From contig NZ_JADOTV010000003.1 in the NCBI RefSeq assembly GCF_015767245.1, positions 124,001 to 188,000 on the forward strand: a DNA stretch of 64,000 nt, read 5' to 3'. The position numbers and the translations under genes are program-made. The notes under the pieces were generated by a model that saw only the letters and a list, made by a program, of their open reading frames with translations, searched no databases and was not told the origin of the DNA. The first letter of the stretch is position 1. The number at the start of each line of letters is the position of its first letter. Positions 59,273 through 64,000 of the stretch are shown here, piece after piece. This stretch comes from Aureivirga sp. CE67. Lineage in GTDB: Bacteria; Bacteroidota; Bacteroidia; Flavobacteriales; Flavobacteriaceae.

Positions 59273-59863
59273 TTAATAGTTACTTAATATTTTTATTTTA
59301 TTTGTAAGTTCTACAATATTACAGATTCTTTCATCGATATTATCTTCTCCGAAAAGCTCTGCATTTACTTTTAAATATTTCTTCTCACTATTTCTAACAA
59401 ATAAAATATAGTTCGAAAATTTATAATTTCTTTTAGTTCCTTCAGCTAAAAACCAAAAACTATCTCTGTCTAGAAATTTACCATTTCCATTTGAAACAAG
59501 TTTTAGATTTTCTTGCTGTAAATAATTATTTATTACCAACGATTCTGAATCTTTATCCATTTTTAAATCTCCATTAATCATCGAAACATCATAAATAAAT
59601 GTTTTGGTTAGATCTTTAGTTGTATCGGCTGTAAAAATTTCACTTTCATAATCATTATAATAAAGATTTGTTTTCCAAGTTTTTGGAGATTTTAAAATAA
59701 AATTCTTATGTATATCCATAACCTCTTCCAGATCTTTCTCATTATATTCTGAATCAGAACAACTTAAATCCTTATTCAGATAAGTTTGATTTTTATCCGA
59801 ACAACTATAACAAATAAACAAAAATAATATAAAAACAACAGCAATATTTAATTTATTTTTCAT
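59273..59863 (-). CDS. Putative lipoprotein of unknown function
   Basis: 196 residues. A hydrophobic N-terminus ends in FICYSCSDK, where the second Cys (about 21) would be the lipidated residue. The mature part begins with an acidic stretch (CSDSEYNEKDLEEVMDIHKN) and contains FWFLAEGTKRNYKFSNYILF. No family recognised. It begins nine bases after the BNR-type lipoprotein gene, so the three genes from 60910 down to 58787 may be one transcript. Confidence 0.65.
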   Translation of the reverse strand: MKNKLNIAVVFILFLFICYSCSDKNQTYLNKDLSCSDSEYNEKDLEEVMDIHKNFILKSPKTWKTNLYYNDYESEIFTADTTKDLTKTFIYDVSMINGDLKMDKDSESLVINNYLQQENLKLVSNGNGKFLDRDSFWFLAEGTKRNYKFSNYILFVRNSEKKYLKVNAELFGEDNIDERICNIVELTNKIKILSNY

Positions 59864-59872
59864 ATTTCAATA

Positions 59873-60910
59873 TTAATTTAATGTTAATTTAGCAATTTTA
59901 TTAACTCCGCCTAACCAAGCTATTTTAGAATCAGCGAATTGCACTGAAAAATAACCTTGATCACTTACTTTTTGCCAATCTGCTCCTTGGTTTTTTGTAT
60001 AGTAAATTCCTTCTGTACTTACAGCAACAATCTCTTGTCCTTTAGAGTTTGGAACAAACTTCACAGAACTTATATAACCTGGTAGCTTATCATTTGCAAC
60101 TAATTGCCATGTTTTACCTCCATCTTTTGTAATTGCTTTATTCGCTTTTTTATTAGGCTTGTCTGTATAATCTCCTCCCATAACAATTCCAACATTTTCA
60201 TCATAAAAATCAGCTGTATAAATACCTGTTGTTTCTTTTCCTTGAACAATTGGAGTATCAAAACTTGTCCATGTTTCACCTTTGTCAGTAGACTTTAAAA
60301 CTCTTGATTTTTTTCCTCCAGTAACAATCCAAGCAGTATTATTTTTTAAAACAATATTAGAATTACTTGCAGCAAAAGCAGCTTCTCCTTCTTCCATAGG
60401 TGGAATATTCTCACATGCTATTTTATTCCAAGAATTTCCTCCATCTACAGTTTTCAATATTGTTAGACAATTATTTTGAGGATCTCCCATTACTAAACCT
60501 TCTTTGTTGTTCCAAAAATTAATGGCATCATAAAAAGCGGTATTCAAAGAATCTCTATAAACAAATTTTGTTCCTTGATTAAACTTAATAATCCCCGCAG
60601 GTTTTTCAATACTAAGCAAAAATAAATCATCTCCATTTTTCTTTATTCCTCTAAAATGATATTTCTCTTCTCCTCTCGGAATAGAATCTAATTCTAAAGA
60701 CAAATTGAAGTTATCCTTAATAAAACCAAACTTCTCATTAGAACCAGCGTACCAAACTTTTGAAGTATCTATAACATCCAATGCTCTAATATTTGTTTCT
60801 GGCACAGGAAACTCTTTTAAACTAATTTTTTTTTCATTATTTTTAGTATTATGATTCTCACATGACACTATAATTAAAGATAAAAAGATAATTTTTAGTA
60901 ATTTTTGCAT
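59873..60910 (-). CDS. BNR-repeat beta-propeller lipoprotein (Ycf48-like)
   Basis: 345 residues from the ATG at 60910. An in-frame ATG at 60934 is rejected because it falls inside or upstream of the promoter box at 60932-60939. The signal peptide ends in the lipobox LIIVSC. The propeller has four clear BNR turns: VDGGNSWNKI, DKGETWTSF, KDGGKTWQLV and NQGADWQKV. Homologues are often labelled oxidoreductase or Ycf48-like without evidence for an enzyme activity. It probably binds a protein or glycan in the periplasm or at the surface. Confidence 0.8.
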   Translation of the reverse strand: MQKLLKIIFLSLIIVSCENHNTKNNEKKISLKEFPVPETNIRALDVIDTSKVWYAGSNEKFGFIKDNFNLSLELDSIPRGEEKYHFRGIKKNGDDLFLLSIEKPAGIIKFNQGTKFVYRDSLNTAFYDAINFWNNKEGLVMGDPQNNCLTILKTVDGGNSWNKIACENIPPMEEGEAAFAASNSNIVLKNNTAWIVTGGKKSRVLKSTDKGETWTSFDTPIVQGKETTGIYTADFYDENVGIVMGGDYTDKPNKKANKAITKDGGKTWQLVANDKLPGYISSVKFVPNSKGQEIVAVSTEGIYYTKNQGADWQKVSDQGYFSVQFADSKIAWLGGVNKIAKLTLN

Positions 60911-60931
60911 AAACTGATATTTTTTAGTTCC

Positions 60932-60939
60932 CAAATGTA
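60932..60939 (-). promoter_or_regulatory. Candidate -7 promoter box deciding a start
   Basis: TACATTTG on the minus strand matches TAnnTTTG, 21 bases upstream of the ATG at 60910. It makes the longer start at 60934 unlikely. Confidence 0.45.
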
Positions 60940-60977
60940 AAATAAAAAATGTAAAATCTAATAGTAATTTCCTAAAT

Positions 60978-61865
60978 ATGAAAAAAGCATTAGTGATTTC
61001 TGGTGGAGGAGCAAAAGGAGCTTTTGCTGGTGGTGTAGCCGAATATTTAATAAAAGAAAAGAAGAAAAAATATGATATATATATTGGTTCTTCTACTGGA
61101 AGTCTTTTAGTTACGCATTTAGCTTTAGGAAAAGTGGATGAAATCCGAGATGTATTTATAAATGTAAATCAAAAATCCATCTTTAATAATTGTCCTTTTA
61201 AAATAAAAAAGAATCATGGACATAAAAACATACATATCAATATGTTTCGTGTTCTATGGAGTTTATTTCGAAAAGAATTAACATTCGGACAAAGTTTAAA
61301 TCTAAAAGATTTAATAAAAGACAATATTCATCCCTCTTATGTTGAAGAATTAAAAAAATCAAAAAAAGAAGTTTTTATAACTATCTCAAATTTTACAGAA
61401 AAACAAATTGAATTCAAAAATTTAAGAGAAAATTCATATGATGATTATTGTGATTGGGTTTGGGGTTCTTGCAATTTAATTCCTTTTATGAGTGTTTTAG
61501 AAAAAAACAATAAACAATATGCGGATGGAAGTTTTGGTTCAATTATCCCTATTAAAAAAGCAATTCTCGAAGGAGCTAAGGAAGTTGATGTAATCATCTT
61601 AGACACTGAAAATATATTATATAATCAATTTTTAGCAAATAATACTTTTTCCGTGCTTTTTCAGGCTTTTGATTTTATGATGTATAATATCGGACAAAGA
61701 GATATCAACTCAGGAAGATTTAGAGCAGAACATTCTGGTGTTAAACTAAATTTTTATTTTACTCCAAGAGTATTAACCTTAAATCCACTTCTTTTTGATA
61801 AAGAAAAAATGACAAAATGGTGGAAAAGCGGTTATAAGTTTGCTGAAGAAAATTATATCAAGTAA
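60978..61865 (+). CDS. Patatin-like phospholipase
   Basis: 295 residues, no signal peptide. The oxyanion loop is SGGGAKG (8-14), the nucleophile elbow GSSTGS with Ser39 (GxSxG) and the catalytic Asp lies in YADGSFGS (about 181). This is the complete Ser-Asp dyad of bacterial patatins, which hydrolyse lipid acyl esters. It is divergent from the BNR lipoprotein gene and ends three bases before the converging hydrolase-like gene. Confidence 0.9.
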   Translation: MKKALVISGGGAKGAFAGGVAEYLIKEKKKKYDIYIGSSTGSLLVTHLALGKVDEIRDVFINVNQKSIFNNCPFKIKKNHGHKNIHINMFRVLWSLFRKELTFGQSLNLKDLIKDNIHPSYVEELKKSKKEVFITISNFTEKQIEFKNLRENSYDDYCDWVWGSCNLIPFMSVLEKNNKQYADGSFGSIIPIKKAILEGAKEVDVIILDTENILYNQFLANNTFSVLFQAFDFMMYNIGQRDINSGRFRAEHSGVKLNFYFTPRVLTLNPLLFDKEKMTKWWKSGYKFAEENYIK

Positions 61866-61868
61866 TAT

Positions 61869-62732
61869 TTATTTCGATAGTCTAGTCTGATAGTTTTTTC
61901 TTTTAAATGCTTCGTCCAAAAATTTCTCCACTATATAATTATAAAACACAGACTCATCTTTTATATAATTATAATTACTATTTGGTATTACAAATAATTG
62001 GGCATTCTCTAAATTATTATAAATTTCTACTACGTGCTCTAATTTCATAAAATCATTATCCGAAGCAACAACTAAAACAGGAATTTTAATTTTATCTACA
62101 TCTGATTTTGACATATTCGGCTGAAACTTTACAAGTTCTAATTGATTCCTGAGTCTACTCCAATCTTCAGAAGTATCATTATTAAAAATCAATTCTTCAG
62201 TTTGAGTTAATAATTTTGCATTTGCATCTATTTCCTTTTGCTTAACAGCATCATTTCCTGGTCTAAGATTAGGTGAAGATACTACCATTTTTGAAACACG
62301 GTTTGGAAATCTACTCGCCATTTCTAAAGCAATATTTGCTCCATCTCCATAACCAATCACAAAAACTCGACCTATTGAAAGATAATCCATGATTGAAACA
62401 TAATCTTTCGCTAATTGTGTATAAGTTAGTTCATTTATTTTCCCTTGAGATTTACCATGTAACCTACTATCAGCTGCGATGATATGATAATTCTCCATGA
62501 AATGAGTAATCTGACAAGACATATCTGCGATACTTTGTCCACTTCCATGAATAATCAAAAGTGTCTGATTTTCTGGATCACCATAAGATTCTAAATAAAT
62601 TTTCGCTCCGTTGATTCTAGCAAAAACACCAACATCTTCATTTTCACCAAAGGGAATTTCCGTATTACAATTTTGAGAACTTACAGCTAATACATTTAAA
62701 AAAAATATTAAAAAAAATATATTTCTCATCAT
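61869..62732 (-). CDS. Exported alpha/beta-hydrolase-fold protein, probably inactive
   Basis: 287 residues with a signal peptide (IFFLIFFLNVLAVSSQ). The fold is clear: YLESYGDPENQTLLIIHGSG (oxyanion region), IAADSRLHGKSQG and VLVVASDNDFM with the acid Asp225. At the nucleophile elbow, however, the sequence is IGYGDGANIAL, with Gly129 where the catalytic Ser of GxSxG should be, confirmed by the codon GGA. The region where the catalytic His is expected reads IPNSNYNYI and has none. It may be a binding protein or a pseudoenzyme. Confidence 0.82.
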   Translation of the reverse strand: MMRNIFFLIFFLNVLAVSSQNCNTEIPFGENEDVGVFARINGAKIYLESYGDPENQTLLIIHGSGQSIADMSCQITHFMENYHIIAADSRLHGKSQGKINELTYTQLAKDYVSIMDYLSIGRVFVIGYGDGANIALEMASRFPNRVSKMVVSSPNLRPGNDAVKQKEIDANAKLLTQTEELIFNNDTSEDWSRLRNQLELVKFQPNMSKSDVDKIKIPVLVVASDNDFMKLEHVVEIYNNLENAQLFVIPNSNYNYIKDESVFYNYIVEKFLDEAFKRKNYQTRLSK

Positions 62733-62949
62733 AGATAGTTTTGTTTAGAAATAGAGTGTAAATTTAAAAAAAATATAATTTTCACAATGGAATCATTCTG
62801 ATTTAGAGTGAATTTTAATTAACAAAAACAAAAGTAATTTAAATAGCTAAAAATCAGAAATATTCAAACTAAAAAATGTTTTTTTTCACATAATTACAAC
62901 ATAATATAACTTTTATTAATCTTAATTTTAAGTAAACAAAAGATTTATT

Positions 62950-64000
62950 ATGCGAAAAATTATATTCATTTTTAGTCTATTTTTAATCTTTTCTTGTAAA
63001 GATGATGATGATAATGTGGTAGTTCCTGAAAAAATTATCACTGGTTATATGTATACCTCAACAAATGCAAATGGTCAAAATGCTGTTCTAGGTTTTGCAC
63101 AATATCAAGATGGTTCCTTGGCCGAATTAGATAATTCCCCTTTCTTCACGAAAGATTTGGGTGCAAGTGAACAAGGTGACTTTGACGCTCAATATTCTAT
63201 AAGAATTATAGATGATTTATTATTAGTTGTAAATGCAGGGAGAAACCCATCTAATGGAACTATTTCTGTTTTTAGAATTGATAAACCTTCAGGAAATCTA
63301 ACTTTAATTGATCAAACTCCAAACGAATTGGCTTCGTATAATATTAATAGTCGAGGTATTCGTCCAGTAACCTTAGATGTGAAAACAATTAACGGAAAAA
63401 CTTGGGTAATTGTAGGTAATCAACATTCACAAGTTGGATATATTGGCGAAGATGAAGAATTATCCGGACCAATTATAGATTCAAATGAAAGAAATATCAC
63501 ACTTTTTTCATTGGAATTAGAAACTGGAATGTTAACTTTTGAAACAGTTTTAGACACTTATTTTGATGGAAACTTAGGTGGAGTTTCAAGTGTTAACTTT
63601 AATCAAAATGGCGATAAATTTACAGTTACAACTATGGGAATTTATCATGCATTAATCAATTATCCAAACCCAAGTCTTATAAAACCTGCTCAAACATATT
63701 TTTATAATTTTAATAATGGATCTGCAACAGAAAATGGTGTTTTTATGGAAGAAGGAGTCGCTGGAACAGTAGCTGCTATTTGGTCTCCATCAGAATCTAA
63801 AGTATATACAGTAAGTTTTAATGTTATTGAAGATAAAATAGATTATGATGTTGTTTCCATTAATACATCGGATTATAGTTTGAGTCAACACTTTCGCTCT
63901 GGTTTAGAATTAGATAATTCATCATGTTGGTTAGCTTTTTCTGAAGATAAAAGAGATTTATTCGCTGTGAATTTAGGAGAAAACACAATTGCTTCATATA
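62950..64000 (+). CDS. Lactonase-type beta-propeller lipoprotein (3' end outside window)
   Basis: 350 codons are visible and the frame is open to the window edge. The start MRKIIFIFSLFLIFSCKDDDD has a lipobox with Cys16 followed by Lys and four Asp, like the Bacteroidota surface-lipoprotein export signal. The body has propeller-like repeats: VLGFAQYQDGSLAELDNSPF, GTISVFRIDKPSGNLTLIDQ and ITLFSLELETGMLTFETVLD, as in the seven-bladed lactonase/YncE-like family. Activity is not implied; many members only bind. Confidence 0.8.
   Translation, partial: MRKIIFIFSLFLIFSCKDDDDNVVVPEKIITGYMYTSTNANGQNAVLGFAQYQDGSLAELDNSPFFTKDLGASEQGDFDAQYSIRIIDDLLLVVNAGRNPSNGTISVFRIDKPSGNLTLIDQTPNELASYNINSRGIRPVTLDVKTINGKTWVIVGNQHSQVGYIGEDEELSGPIIDSNERNITLFSLELETGMLTFETVLDTYFDGNLGGVSSVNFNQNGDKFTVTTMGIYHALINYPNPSLIKPAQTYFYNFNNGSATENGVFMEEGVAGTVAAIWSPSESKVYTVSFNVIEDKIDYDVVSINTSDYSLSQHFRSGLELDNSSCWLAFSEDKRDLFAVNLGENTIASY

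Noticed and set aside
59873-60910. Ycf48-like protein as a photosynthesis factor or oxidoreductase
   Set aside because: The similarity is only in BNR turns. No photosynthetic genes or redox cofactor motifs are present.
1-64000. tRNA, rRNA, insertion sequence, prophage or CRISPR locus
   Set aside because: Reading all gaps and both strands I saw no tRNA-like cloverleaf, rRNA segment, transposase, integrase or spaced direct repeats. A covariance search would be the decisive test.

Overview
The window is about 64 kb of very AT-rich chromosomal DNA from a member of the Bacteroidota, most likely Flavobacteriaceae. The evidence is a type IX secretion C-terminal sorting domain, many short lipoproteins with an SC lipobox, promoter -7 boxes of the flavobacterial TAnnTTTG type, a quinol-type nitric oxide reductase, a serC/serA pair next to an acyl-CoA reductase and a ferredoxin, and a LytTR/LytS-type two-component pair. 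No rRNA, tRNA, CRISPR array, insertion sequence or phage gene was recognised.

Layout. 1-4.7 kb: the 5' end of a UvrD/PcrA helicase gene, small unknown envelope proteins and a Tat-exported flavin amine oxidase. 4.7-27.8 kb: a surface-polysaccharide locus, all on the minus strand. Its main part is a tightly packed run of 18 genes (27766 down to 9479): Wzm/Wzt ABC exporter, a glycosyltransferase, a hexapeptide acetyltransferase, neuB-neuC-neuA for a sialic-acid-type sugar, a D-2-hydroxyacid dehydrogenase, more glycosyltransferases, a second ulosonic-acid-like cassette (GT42/DUF115-like protein, a DRE-TIM aldolase fused to a DUF115-like domain, a KdsB/KpsU-like CMP-sugar synthetase, a HAD phosphatase), and an O-antigen ligase/polymerase-like membrane protein. 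A heme A synthase gene with its own promoter and terminator sits inside the locus. Beyond it lie a CapK-like adenylate-forming protein, a GT2 and the initiating polyprenyl-phosphate glycosylphosphotransferase.

27.9-31.6 kb: conserved core genes serA, serC, acyl-CoA reductase and a divergent dicluster ferredoxin. 31.7-35.3 kb: small exported proteins, then a two-gene unit encoding a GRDP-like protein and a protein ending in seven Ser-Ser-Cys repeats. 35.4-38.3 kb: PhoD-type phosphatase and an endonuclease/exonuclease/phosphatase-family protein. 38.3-45.4 kb: a quinol NO reductase flanked by two different two-component systems. 45.7-48.2 kb: a probable three-gene unit (TVP38-like membrane protein, PmtA-like methyltransferase, class C serine hydrolase). 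48.4-64 kb: argS, a T9SS-secreted BNR-repeat protein, lipoproteins (one with a TonB C-terminal-like domain), a TPR protein, OmpW, a DUF6503-like lipoprotein, a patatin, an alpha/beta-hydrolase that seems to lack its catalytic Ser and His, and the start of a lactonase-type beta-propeller lipoprotein.

How it works together. The central locus should build, decorate and export a lipid-linked glycan carrying one or two CMP-activated acidic sugars. The strongest candidate for something undescribed is its aldolase-fusion / HAD / KdsB-like / GT42-like block, which has the parts of an alternative ulosonic acid pathway. The second is the GRDP-like / Ser-Ser-Cys-tail protein pair.
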